From Sulfidibacter corallicola (GTDB lineage: Bacteria > Acidobacteriota > Holophagae > Acanthopleuribacterales > Acanthopleuribacteraceae), in NCBI RefSeq assembly GCF_017498545.1, contig NZ_CP071793.1, positions 5,233,001 to 5,297,000 on the forward strand: 64,000 nt of DNA, given 5' to 3'. The position numbers and the translations under genes are program-made. Positions 35,123-43,990 of this stretch are shown piece by piece; the first letter of the stretch is position 1, and each line of letters starts with the position of its first letter. The notes under the pieces were generated by a model. The model was not told where the DNA came from. It was given only the letters and a program-made list of their open reading frames with translations, and did not search any database.

Positions 35123-37147
35123 TCAGTTCAAGGCTATTTTGGAGCCCTTGTTCTTGATGTTGCTGGAACACTTCAGGTTGAACTTCTTGCCGTTGATGGA
35201 GACGTCGCCGTTTTTCTTCATGATGAGCTTGGCGCGGCCCACTTTCAGCGTCAATTGGTCCTTGACGTCGATCACCATCTTCTTCTTGCCCTTGATGGTG
35301 ATGTTGTCGTCACCCTGGAACACCGTGGTCTTGCCGACCATGAAGTTGGCTTTCTTGCCCACATCCAACGTGTAGTTCTTGCCGGAGCTGATGTTGATGT
35401 TGTCCGTGATGTCTTCGGTCAGGCTCTTGCGTACGTTCAAGGTGGTGTTCTTGGTGACCGTGGTGGTCATGTTCTTGTTCACCGAGATCTGGTAGTTGCC
35501 GCCGACCGATTCCTGATAGTTGGCACCCACGTTTTCCTTGAGGTTGTCGCCGACCTTGATGGTCATGTCCTTGCCGACGCTTTCCGAATGGTACTTCTCG
35601 ACCGAGATCTTGCGGTCGTTACCGACGGTCAGGGTCTCGTTGTTGACCACCAGGGTTTCCATGTCCTTGTGGGCCCGGATGTGAATGAGTTCCTTGCCGT
35701 CCTCGTCGTCGAAGAGGATGTGGTTGTCCTTGATGGTCTTGATGATGTTCTGCCACTTGTTGGCCGGTTTGAGCGGACAACTGTTGAAGTCGTTGTAGAC
35801 GCGACCGGTGATCAACGGGCGGTCGGGATCGCCGTTGATGAAGCTCACCAGGACCTCGTGACCGACACGCGGGATCCACTGAATGCCGTAATCCTTGCCG
35901 GCATAGCCGTTGGAGACCCGTACCCACATGGACGAACGGTCGTTCATCTGGCCGTCACGGTCCCAATGGAACTGGATTTTGGCGCGACCCATGTCGTCCA
36001 GATAGACCTTGCTGCCGCCGGGACCCGTCACCACCGCGGTCTGGACCCCGGTGACCTTGGGGCGCGGGGTCTTGCGCATCGGGCGAAAGGCGATGTCGGC
36101 GGGAATGGCGGTGAACTGGCACTGATAGAGGCCCTGTTCCATGGAGATCGCGCAGGAGGCGAGAATCCATTTGCGGTTCATGTCGCCGCGGAAGTGCTCG
36201 CTCAAGGTGAACGAATACCCCGTTTCGAACGAACGGCAGGTGGTGCGGCCACGGGCGCGTTTGGAGCGACACACCATTTCCTCTTTGCGGAGGGTACTGA
36301 TTTTCTTGCCGGCACCGGCATCCGGGTAGTTCAGGGTGTGCTCGTAGATCTCGAGCTTCGGGAAACAGGGCACCCCGCCCTCGGTGTCGTCGGCCTTGAT
36401 CTTGGTTTGCGCGGTCTCGTAGTTGTAGTCGTTGCTGGTGAATTTGCCCGTCCCGATGATTTCCTCGTAGGAAAATTCCTGGACGCGTTCGTCCTTGCCA
36501 AAGAACATCCAGTTCGATTTTTCTTCGGAATATTGGGCTTTGGCGTCGGGCTTACAGCCGGGGTGGCCACTGGGATCGTTGGCGAACACCACCTGCTTGG
36601 CGTCGTGGTCGAAGAAATAGGTGATCCCTTCGTCCTCCAACAGCCGGGAGACGAACTCGAAATCGGTTTCTTCGTACTGCAGGCAGTATTCCCGTTCGGG
36701 CGGCGTACCCTTGATACTCCATTTGAAACTGACACCGGCATCGCCGAGGACTTCGGAAATGATGTCCTTGGCCGTTTTTTTCTGGAAAACCTTGGACCCG
36801 TACCGCTGCGTGGTGACCCAGAGCTTGGGCCGAATTTCCACGTCGTAGGTGTAGAACTTCTTGGTGGTGCTGTCCAAATCGCCGAATCGGGTGGTTCCCT
36901 GAACGAATCGGGTCACGATGCCGGTGAACTTTCGATCGGCGTCGAGCTTTTCACCGCATTTCAGAACGATTTCGGCATCTTTATAGAGAAAATCTTGGAA
37001 GCTGAGAGAAGAGTCTTTGGTCTTGATTTGTACCTGAATTGTATAAAGCTCTGACAGCGCTTGGTTAACATTCATCGAGAGAATAGCTATATCGCTGCCC
37101 GGGCTTTTCCATAAGAGATCCGCAACATTGTTTTGAAGTGCGCTCAC
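35123..37147 (-). CDS. vgrG: T6SS spike protein VgrG
   Basis: The GTG at 37147 follows GGAGG at 8 nt. The 674 residues show the gp27-like part (FTGIVTRFVQG, LLEDEGITYFFDH), the OB/gp5 junction (GRAKIQFHWDRDGQMNDRSSMWVRVS, GIQWIPRVGHEVLVSFINGDPDRPLITGRVYN) and a C-terminal run of VGxN-type repeats forming the needle helix. The C-terminus (IKNKGSKIALN) has no added toxin domain. It heads the minus-strand operon vgrG, DUF2169, DUF4150, TIGR02270-like. The T6SS core genes (tssB, tssC, tssK, tssM and others) are not in the window, so this is an orphan spike island. Confidence 0.95.
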   Translation of the reverse strand: MSALQNNVADLLWKSPGSDIAILSMNVNQALSELYTIQVQIKTKDSSLSFQDFLYKDAEIVLKCGEKLDADRKFTGIVTRFVQGTTRFGDLDSTTKKFYTYDVEIRPKLWVTTQRYGSKVFQKKTAKDIISEVLGDAGVSFKWSIKGTPPEREYCLQYEETDFEFVSRLLEDEGITYFFDHDAKQVVFANDPSGHPGCKPDAKAQYSEEKSNWMFFGKDERVQEFSYEEIIGTGKFTSNDYNYETAQTKIKADDTEGGVPCFPKLEIYEHTLNYPDAGAGKKISTLRKEEMVCRSKRARGRTTCRSFETGYSFTLSEHFRGDMNRKWILASCAISMEQGLYQCQFTAIPADIAFRPMRKTPRPKVTGVQTAVVTGPGGSKVYLDDMGRAKIQFHWDRDGQMNDRSSMWVRVSNGYAGKDYGIQWIPRVGHEVLVSFINGDPDRPLITGRVYNDFNSCPLKPANKWQNIIKTIKDNHILFDDEDGKELIHIRAHKDMETLVVNNETLTVGNDRKISVEKYHSESVGKDMTIKVGDNLKENVGANYQESVGGNYQISVNKNMTTTVTKNTTLNVRKSLTEDITDNINISSGKNYTLDVGKKANFMVGKTTVFQGDDNITIKGKKKMVIDVKDQLTLKVGRAKLIMKKNGDVSINGKKFNLKCSSNIKNKGSKIALN

Positions 37148-37555
37148 GAAGCTAACCTCCGGGCTTCATAGTAATAGGATGGGTTTCGGGGAGGAGCAAG
37201 GATTAAGCCAATGAGGAAGATAAACGAGTTTTCGAGGTTAAAAAGCCGTTTTTCGTGCGTCAGACGTGATGTGCGTCGCGACGAACCGGCGGAATGAATC
37301 GCAGGCCGGCGATCCTATGTTTATAGTAGAAGAACATCGTGGCGGGGAGTTGTTCCGATTCCCGAACATCGTGTTCATGGTCGGCTCGTGCTGGTTTAAA
37401 CGCGCGTTTCCCAGCGAAGTACATTTGGGTGATCGGCAAGTGGTACGCGCGACACCTTCTGAATTGGCAGGCAATTCCCCTTCGATCATGTTAAAACAGG
37501 ATGTCGGGAAATCGAAAGTAAATTCCCGATTCCATCGAAATCGAGGGGAGCCGAT
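37148..37555. other. Divergent intergenic region of the spike island
   Basis: These 408 bp separate vgrG (minus) from the DUF6484 gene (plus) and should hold promoters for both. The segment is more AT-rich than its surroundings. A 97-codon frame at 37266-37559 has no SD and no recognisable product. I cannot place a promoter with confidence. Confidence 0.4.
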
Positions 37556-38089
37556 ATGACCGAGACCAAGCAGGGGGAATCCGCCGTCGCACCGACCGAG
37601 GTGGCGACGACCGCCTCGGAGCCGCGTGCCGAAGACGCGGCCACCGATACCTTGCTAAATCAGGTGGATCTGAGCCCGGCGCCGCGTTTGGAGGGCATCC
37701 TCTTGGGAACGCTTTCCCGTTTCGACGCCTCCGGTGTGCCCTATGTCACCATTCCCAATCTTTCCGGCGAGATCGCGGCCCAGACGACCACCGTTCTCGA
37801 CAGGGACACCGAGGGCCGCCAGGTGGCGCTCATGTTCGTTCAGGGGTCGGCGGCACAGCCGATCATTCTGGGATTGATTCAAAACCCCTCGGCGCACGTC
37901 AAACCGCGCGAAGCCCGGGTCGACGGTAAGAAGATCGTGTTGGAGGCGGCCGACGAAATCGAATTTCGTTGTGGTAAATCCTCCATCAAGATGACGCGCG
38001 ATGGCAAAGTGATCGTCAAGGGGACGCATTTGGTGAGTCGCTCTTCGGGCGCGAACAAGATCAAGGGTGCCTCGGTGTTGTTGAACTGA
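37556..38089 (+). CDS. DUF6484-like T6SS-associated protein
   Basis: The ATG follows GAGGGGAG. The 177-residue protein has a disordered acidic N-terminus (about 40 residues) and then a small beta domain: LEGILLGTLSRFDASGVPYVTIPN, RQVALMFVQGSAAQPIILGLIQ. This fits DUF6484, a domain found beside VgrG. The C-terminal part (IVLEAADEIEFRCGKSSIKMTRDGKV, GANKIKGASVLLN) resembles the VgrG/gp5 beta-helix ending. It is divergent from vgrG and probably contributes to spike assembly. Confidence 0.75.
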   Translation: MTETKQGESAVAPTEVATTASEPRAEDAATDTLLNQVDLSPAPRLEGILLGTLSRFDASGVPYVTIPNLSGEIAAQTTTVLDRDTEGRQVALMFVQGSAAQPIILGLIQNPSAHVKPREARVDGKKIVLEAADEIEFRCGKSSIKMTRDGKVIVKGTHLVSRSSGANKIKGASVLLN

Positions 38090-38251
38090 ACGGAAGGCTT
38101 CGGCGGTCCGATGGTTGCAAGATCGGGGAAATGCCTACTTTTCCACAATGTCCCCATGGTTCTGTGTCAGAATTCTCGAAGGCGTGTACGCCCTGTCCCA
38201 AGTGGTTGAGACGCGCACACCGCACACCACCCATACGGGCTCCGAAGGCTT

Positions 38252-39148
38252 ATGAAGGTTTCTTCCCATATCAGCGATGCCGAACTGATTTCCACCCGGT
38301 CCGCGCCCGTCAATGCCGGACTGGCGCTTACTTTGCGCGTCCAGCAGGGCCGGCGCCTGTTGGATCTCCGGGGTGGGGTGCATCAGCCGATCCATTTCGG
38401 GCGCAATTTCCGCAACGAGCCCAACGGCGTCGTGTTCCGCTCCTACTTCAAGAAGGACGCCGATTACCGCTACCGCACGCGGCTCGAGCAAGGGCGAACA
38501 CTTGGAGAAACCAATTTTTCGCGCGATCACTTTTCGGTGAACCTCGACCCCAGGGCGCGCACCTTCGATTACATACCGAGGGTCGAGAGCGACCGTCGCC
38601 TGATCATCGAGCGTCAGGTCTACCCGGGGCGGGTGACGTCCTCGCGCGGGTTCCAACGCGGTCAGCCGCTCTCGGGCTTGAGCGGGCTCAGTTTCGTGGT
38701 GCCCGAATTGTGCGTGGACACCCAGCAGAATCGCCTGCCCGATTTGCGCCTGGGTTTCGTGCTGGAACGCCATTGCCAGGACATTTCCGAACACCAGCGG
38801 TTGCGTCCCTTTGCGGACAGCAAACGTTGGCTGGATTGGCACAATCAAACCATGACGGTGATTTTGCGGCGCTTGCCTTCTAAGCGTAACGCCAACCGAG
38901 CCAAGCTTTCGGCATATCTTTTCACGGCTTGGCACGACTTCTTCGCGACCGATGGCCTGCCTTTTTCGGTGGTGGTCGCCAATCAGAGACTCAACCTGAT
39001 CGCCTCCGACGCGGGCCTCTCGATCGTGCTCGTCCAGGGAAAAAGTCGGACCGTGCTCAAAGAAGGACAGGCGGCCCCGCTCACCCCGGATTGCACCTAC
39101 CTTCTCGGCGAGTTGGTGTTGGAAGTTTTGGAAACGCCGGATCCCTGA
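38252..39148 (+). CDS. Unknown protein of the T6SS island
   Basis: This 298-residue protein is on the same strand as the DUF6484 gene, 162 bp downstream. Its start has GAAGG close upstream. No signal peptide or membrane helix is visible. It is rich in Arg and beta-strand-like segments (LALTLRVQQGRRLLDL, LRLGFVLERHCQD). Its final 60 residues (GLSIVLVQGKSRTVLKEGQAA, YLLGELVLEVLETPD) have the rhythm of a small FHA-like or beta-sandwich domain. I do not recognise the family. Its position between DUF6484 and a Ser/Thr kinase fits a T6SS structural or regulatory partner. Confidence 0.6.
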   Translation: MKVSSHISDAELISTRSAPVNAGLALTLRVQQGRRLLDLRGGVHQPIHFGRNFRNEPNGVVFRSYFKKDADYRYRTRLEQGRTLGETNFSRDHFSVNLDPRARTFDYIPRVESDRRLIIERQVYPGRVTSSRGFQRGQPLSGLSGLSFVVPELCVDTQQNRLPDLRLGFVLERHCQDISEHQRLRPFADSKRWLDWHNQTMTVILRRLPSKRNANRAKLSAYLFTAWHDFFATDGLPFSVVVANQRLNLIASDAGLSIVLVQGKSRTVLKEGQAAPLTPDCTYLLGELVLEVLETPDP

Positions 39149-39213
39149 TCTCCCAGGTGCTGGCCATCCAAATACGGAAGGGTGGTGACGCCCAACATGG
39201 TTTGGCCGGATGG

Positions 39214-39241
39214 GCATGATATCGGGGCTCCGATATCATGC
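39214..39241 (+). terminator. Perfect 12-bp hairpin between the unknown gene and the kinase
   Basis: GCATGATATCGG (39214-39225) and CCGATATCATGC (39230-39241) are perfectly complementary across a GGCT loop, 66 nt after the unknown gene. A T-rich stretch (GGTTTTTAT) begins about 17 nt later, too far for a standard intrinsic terminator, so an operator is also possible. The gene-free stretch 39149-39559 otherwise holds only a GC-rich segment with no clear promoter. Confidence 0.5.
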
Positions 39242-39559
39242 GTTGCACCTTGGTAAGGTTTTTATCGCCAGTTAATTAATTGGAGTATGGCGCCTGGCCG
39301 TCGCGGCCTTTTCCCCTGGGCCACTCGGCCGACTCCGAGGAGGCGTTTCAAAAAACGCTGTTTCCGGTTGAGCACTAGGTAAGATTCGGGGTTTCGGCTC
39401 TTCTCCATCACAGGCGACCCCCCGTTTTCACAGTGTGCGGAACGTTTCCTGCTAGGTCGGCAACATTCAAGGCCCTTCTCCTTTATGCCCTTGCCGCCGT
39501 CGTTTCTTTTTCCGGCTCGCGAGCAGCTTTGCCATTCTCGTCGTGGAGGATTGTCCCAG

Positions 39560-41860
39560 ATGACCGACTTCCAGATTCCTCAGCTCCAGTCAGCCGATTC
39601 CCGGCATTCCGAAAAGCCAAGCCCGGACCGCTCCGTGAGCGACATCGTGGCCAACAAATACGAAATCGTCGATATCCTTTCCGAGAGTCGCAAAAGCAGC
39701 GTCTACGTAGTGCGCCGCGAAGTTCAGGGCACCGTGATTCGCGAGGTGCTCAAGGTCATCCGTTGGGGTGGCGACTCGGCCGATATCGACAAATGGAAAG
39801 CGTTGATCGAGGCCCACAAGCGGGCCAACCACTCGAACCTGGTCCCCATCCGCGATTTCGACGGGCTGCCGGGTGGTGACGAAATCTTCGTCACCATGGA
39901 GCTGATGACGGAGGGCACCTGGGCCGAGCGCCTGAAGGCCGCGCGTTCCCAGGGCAATTGGTTGGATCCGCTCGAAGTGCTGCGCCACATGCGGGGCATC
40001 GCCGATGCGCTCGAAGCCCTGCACCGCGAGAACATCATCCACCAGGACATCAAGCCGGAAAATACCTTCGTCTGCGCCAAATACGGCGCCAAATTGGGCG
40101 ATTTCGACCTGGCCATCTATCGCGACGGCGATGCCGAGACCCATCACGGCCGCTTTGGCGGGACCGTGCCCTATATGTCGCCCGAACAAAAGAAAAAATG
40201 GTTTCTCGGCGAGGATGTGACCCTGACCTTTTCCACCGATGTCTATTCCTTCGCCACCATGCTCTACCACCTTCTGACCGGTTCGTTTCCCTCGCCCAAA
40301 TCGCCTCCGATCGGTGAGTTCATCCGCGATCCGCTGCTGACCGAACAGCTCGAGGCCTTCCTCGGTCGCTGCTGGGAAGAGGATCCCGCCGATCGATTTG
40401 CCGATGGTGCCGATATGGCCAGCGCCTATCGCCGCCTGCTGCGGCCCTCGATGAATGGTGGCAGCGACCCGGAATCGGTGTATCGCGAGATCTTCAGGAT
40501 GGCCCTGGATCGGTATGGACAGGTCGACCAGGCCAAACGCACCTATCTCCGCTCGAAACAGGTCGAGTTGGGACTGAGCGACTTTCAGGTACGGCGCATC
40601 GAGGATGCGGAGCAGATCTGCAAGAGTTCGGATGATTTCGAGGCCGACCTTTCCGAAGAAAAGCCGACCGTCAAAATGCCCGTGGCCCGATCCGGTCGTC
40701 GTCGTTGGCCCTGGCTGGTCGCGGCGGCCCTGGCGAGCACCTCCGTTTTCGGCCTCTACACGGCGCTGCCCGAGTACGGCCCGGTTTCTCGGGCGGCCCT
40801 GCGCCAACAACTGGGGTTGGAACGAGAGCGACTCGAGCTGCGCGACAGCTTCGAGACCACCTCGCACGATGGCGACGTGGCCCAAATGGAATTGGTCAAA
40901 TCCGAGTACGAACAGCAGTGGCCGTCGGACGGATCCACCCTGTCGGCCATGCGCGACAAGATCATGAAGGAAAAGAAACGCCAGGACGAGATTCGCGCCG
41001 AACAGCGGCTTTTCGAACGCGCGGTCGCCGATCGCAACCCCGAGTTGGCGGAACTTTCGGTTCGTCGCTTGAAGGAACTGGGTCAGGCGGTGACCGGAAA
41101 AGAAGCCATCTTGAATCTGCTTCGCGAGAGTCTGAACGCCAAGAAGGTCACGCCCAAACCGGTGTCGACTCAAAGCAAGGCCGTCGACCGAAAGCCCGAG
41201 AAAGCTGCCACAAAACCGCCCGCGACCACCGGCGAACCCAAGCCGCGGGCCACGAAAACCAAGACCCTGGCCAGCGCCGTTCAAACGGTTTCGACGACCG
41301 CCGATGTCCAGAAAATCACCCAGTCAAAGCCGAAATCCATAAAACCGAAGGAGATCCACGAGGTAGCCGACACGGCAGCTTCGGCTGTGAACCGCGGTTC
41401 CTATCAAGGGAAGAAACCGCGTCTCAGTGCGCAGGTGATTCAGCAGCGCGAGATCGATCGGGCCCGTCGCGCCTTTTTCGTGGGGATCGAGGAAACTCGA
41501 TTGAATACCGTACGCGAATACTGGGTCACGCTCAAACTCCATAACGCCCAGAGCGTTATCGAAATGCGCAAGATTTGCGAGGTGGGCGATCACCTCTACA
41601 ACAGTGGTTTTTATGACCGGGCGCAGGAATGGTATGCCCTATTGTCGGAGGAACGTTACGCCCCCGCCTTCTTTCGCATGGGTCTGATCGCCTATCGTCG
41701 TGAGGACTGGCCGCTGGCGGACAATCACTTCCAACAGGCACTCACCCTGGGTCACGAAAAGGCGGCCAGCTACCTCGAATCGGTGGAACGGCACCGCCTG
41801 GGAAACCCGTGGGAAAACCCTTATGAAACCACCGCCGGGGCCCTGCCGGACGGTCTCTGA
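39560..41860 (+). CDS. Membrane Ser/Thr protein kinase with C-terminal TPR-like repeats
   Basis: The ATG at 39560 lies about 10 nt after GGAGG and was chosen over the ATG at 39485. The 766-residue protein has a kinase domain at about residues 25-300: VLKVI for the ATP-anchoring Lys, the catalytic loop HQDIKPEN (HRD changed to HQD), DFDLA in place of DFG, and GTVPYMSPEQ. One membrane helix lies near 378-398 (WPWLVAAALASTSVFGLY). A coiled-coil/charged stretch and a Lys/Pro/Thr-rich linker follow, and the C-terminus is TPR/Sel1-like (DRAQEWYALLSEERYAPAFFRMGLIAYRREDW). Beside a T6SS spike island it may act like PpkA-type kinases that gate T6SS firing (inference). Confidence 0.85.
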   Translation: MTDFQIPQLQSADSRHSEKPSPDRSVSDIVANKYEIVDILSESRKSSVYVVRREVQGTVIREVLKVIRWGGDSADIDKWKALIEAHKRANHSNLVPIRDFDGLPGGDEIFVTMELMTEGTWAERLKAARSQGNWLDPLEVLRHMRGIADALEALHRENIIHQDIKPENTFVCAKYGAKLGDFDLAIYRDGDAETHHGRFGGTVPYMSPEQKKKWFLGEDVTLTFSTDVYSFATMLYHLLTGSFPSPKSPPIGEFIRDPLLTEQLEAFLGRCWEEDPADRFADGADMASAYRRLLRPSMNGGSDPESVYREIFRMALDRYGQVDQAKRTYLRSKQVELGLSDFQVRRIEDAEQICKSSDDFEADLSEEKPTVKMPVARSGRRRWPWLVAAALASTSVFGLYTALPEYGPVSRAALRQQLGLERERLELRDSFETTSHDGDVAQMELVKSEYEQQWPSDGSTLSAMRDKIMKEKKRQDEIRAEQRLFERAVADRNPELAELSVRRLKELGQAVTGKEAILNLLRESLNAKKVTPKPVSTQSKAVDRKPEKAATKPPATTGEPKPRATKTKTLASAVQTVSTTADVQKITQSKPKSIKPKEIHEVADTAASAVNRGSYQGKKPRLSAQVIQQREIDRARRAFFVGIEETRLNTVREYWVTLKLHNAQSVIEMRKICEVGDHLYNSGFYDRAQEWYALLSEERYAPAFFRMGLIAYRREDWPLADNHFQQALTLGHEKAASYLESVERHRLGNPWENPYETTAGALPDGL

Positions 41861-41862
41861 CG

Positions 41863-43116
41863 TCAGGCCAGGCGAAAGGCGGCGAAGGCGTCTTCGAACT
41901 CGGATTGTGCCCGCGGCAGCAGCTCTCGTGCTGCCGCGATGATGTTGTGTTCGTCTTTGGCGGTCAGCAGGTGCGCCACGAATGCCGCGGCACATCGACA
42001 TGCCTTTTCGTGGTTGACCGCGGTCGGCTTCGAAAGGGCTTCGTTGATGGCATCCAGGGTTTCGAATTCTCCGGGTACCGCTTTTTCGAAACTCGCTTCG
42101 GTCAGGTAGTAGGCCAGCCCCTCGTCCAGCCAACGGGGTGGCGGCTCGTGGTCCAAGGCCTTGGTCAAGGATGCGTTCAGGAAGTGGATCAATTCGTGTT
42201 TGACCGTGGCCTGCAGTTGTTCCGAGGCATCGTTGTCCTGAAAGAAATCGCGATTGATGAAGATCGTGTCGCCGTTGAAGAATCCGCGCGCGTGGGGGTG
42301 GTGGGGCGTGTTCCAGGTGTCCAGCCGAACCGGGACCGCCTCCGGGAACGGGGCGTAATCGCGCAGTTGCTGCTTGGCACGCAACAGGGCGTTCTTGCAG
42401 AGGTGAACCAGGCTGTTGGCGGTATCGGCCGGGTACGCGAGCGTGAACGGCGGAAAGGTGAGGTGGTGGATGTCGCTGGGATTCAGGGTGCTCAGCAGTG
42501 ATTGCTGGTAGAGGGCGGAAAGGTGCCGATAGCGGCGCTGCCGATCGCGGTAGGTGTATTCCCATTGCTTGATGGCTGCGGATCCTGGAAACCGGGAGCG
42601 CACCAGGTGGAGCAGCCGTTCGACCCAGGCGTGCTCACCCAGTTGGGCGAACGCCGATAGCGCGGCCAGGAAATGGGTGGGATTGGTGTCCGGCGCGTGA
42701 ATCGCCTTCTCGAAATAGATGCCGGCTTGGAGGGGCTTGTTCTGGATTTGGTAGTAAAAGGCCAGCAGCCTCGCTCGATCCGCGCACACCGGCAGGTAGC
42801 GATCGCAAAACTCCAGTTCCTCCGCGTAGGCGGGGCTCAAGTCGTGTGGATCTCGCTGGAAACGGCGCACGCTTTCGCTGGTTTCGTAGCGCAACCCCAT
42901 GCCCAGAATCACGGCCTTGGATCCGGGCTTCAAAAAGACGATCTGTTCCTGATTGCCGGTGCCCCGGGCGGTCAGGTTGCCGCGTTTGCCGTTCCAACTG
43001 AAGCGAAGCGGCACGCCGGGAAACAATTCCTCATGCACCAGATCCCGCCGCAACATGGCCGCCAAAAGGGGCCCGCTTTGGCGTTGCAGGGTCAGAAATC
43101 CTTCCGTTCGTGTCAT
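41863..43116 (-). CDS. Gluzincin-type metallopeptidase (peptidase MA-like)
   Basis: This 417-residue protein is convergent with the kinase gene, 2 nt from its stop. Its zinc site is HELIHFLN (HExxH) near residue 305, with the downstream third ligand in WLDEGLAYYLTEA, the gluzincin arrangement. The N-terminal half is helical and TPR-like (QAGIYFEKAIHAPDTNPTHFLAALSAFAQLGEHAWVERL). There is no signal peptide, so it is probably cytoplasmic. It lies 5 nt downstream of the DUF3662-like gene and is likely co-transcribed with it. Substrate and relation to the T6SS island are unknown. Confidence 0.8.
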   Translation of the reverse strand: MTRTEGFLTLQRQSGPLLAAMLRRDLVHEELFPGVPLRFSWNGKRGNLTARGTGNQEQIVFLKPGSKAVILGMGLRYETSESVRRFQRDPHDLSPAYAEELEFCDRYLPVCADRARLLAFYYQIQNKPLQAGIYFEKAIHAPDTNPTHFLAALSAFAQLGEHAWVERLLHLVRSRFPGSAAIKQWEYTYRDRQRRYRHLSALYQQSLLSTLNPSDIHHLTFPPFTLAYPADTANSLVHLCKNALLRAKQQLRDYAPFPEAVPVRLDTWNTPHHPHARGFFNGDTIFINRDFFQDNDASEQLQATVKHELIHFLNASLTKALDHEPPPRWLDEGLAYYLTEASFEKAVPGEFETLDAINEALSKPTAVNHEKACRCAAAFVAHLLTAKDEHNIIAAARELLPRAQSEFEDAFAAFRLA

Positions 43117-43121
43117 GTCCG

Positions 43122-43418
43122 CTAAAACCCGCCAGTCACATAAGTCTTCTTTTGATCCGTTTCCAGGAGCCGTAGTTCGGGACGATAGGGGCCGTCTTTG
43201 TGCGGGATCTTCTCGGCAAGTTCGCGACCCAGTTGCTCGAGCAGTTGTTCCTTGAACGGCGACCAGTGTGCGAAATCGCGCGCAACCAGGTGGATCTCCA
43301 CGTAGCGGAAATAGACCTGACGGTGCATCAATACCTGGGCGTTCTTCTTGACCTGTCGAATAACCAACTCTCCGAGTTCCGCCACGCTGATCGGTTTCTT
43401 GGAAAATCGGCCGAACAT
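43122..43418 (-). CDS. Small DUF3662/FhaA-N-terminal-like protein
   Basis: The ATG at 43418 follows GGAGG at 6 nt, giving 98 residues: FGRFSKKPISVAELGELVIRQ, YFRYVEIHLVARDFAHWSPF, QLGRELAEKI, RPELRLLETDQKKTYVTGGF. The order of strands and the closing TGGF resemble DUF3662, the N-terminal domain of actinobacterial FhaA, usually fused to an FHA domain. Here it stands alone. FhaA acts with Ser/Thr kinases, and two such kinases are encoded in this window. The assignment is by pattern only. Confidence 0.5.
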   Translation of the reverse strand: MFGRFSKKPISVAELGELVIRQVKKNAQVLMHRQVYFRYVEIHLVARDFAHWSPFKEQLLEQLGRELAEKIPHKDGPYRPELRLLETDQKKTYVTGGF

Positions 43419-43990
43419 GAGCCCTCCGCTCACTTCCATCGAGTACCTGAGGCTGTGGTCTCCATCCTACCGCAAATCAAAGAGCCTGTCAGCAGTCCCC
43501 CGAGTGCCAACCCCTTGAAACAAGGGTTGATGAGCTGGAATCGAAAGGTTGTGACAGCCAGCTCGCGCCGATGCCGATCGTTCCCCGAACGGCGTCGCTT
43601 CTCTGGAGATGGCGAAAGCGGCGGGGTGGGAGAACATTGGCGAGAGCGTCCGTTTCGGGTCGTGTTCCCGATGATCCGTGGCATCGAAGCCGCGTTCCAA
43701 TCGAAGCGAGACGAGAACTGTCGATTTTTTTACCTGATCTTTTCCTGTAGTTCAACCCTCTGGAAACAAAGCTTCTGGAAGCTGTTTGCGGGGCGTCCGG
43801 CGTCCTGGGTGTAAAGGTCGGGTCAATAAAAAATGAACTTTTATTCAGGAAAAGCTTGAAACTCCTTCCTCTTTGCGTTAATTTGCTGCGCTAAGACATA
43901 ACTTTCTTAATCTTTAATATTTTTCAGATCGATATCGCTCTGTTTGCAAATGATATCGAAATGACGTTCTGCGGCATTGTTGAGGAGATT
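43419..43990. other. Intergenic region with AT-rich 3' half
   Basis: This 572-bp gap separates the DUF3662-like gene from the lipase gene. Positions 43810-43980 are clearly more AT-rich than the rest of the window (AAAAATGAACTTTTATTC, CTTAATCTTTAATATTTTTC), the likely lipase promoter region. I could not assign a -35/-10 pair. Frames in the first half have no SD. Confidence 0.45.

Noticed and set aside
35066..37054. 662-codon plus-strand frame opposite vgrG
   Set aside because: Antisense of the repetitive VgrG sequence; no motifs.
38135..39217. 360-codon minus frame opposite the unknown T6SS-island gene
   Set aside because: It is longer than the plus frame, but the plus frame follows the DUF6484 gene on the same strand, has a nearby SD-like GAAGG, and looks more protein-like. 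The call remains moderate.
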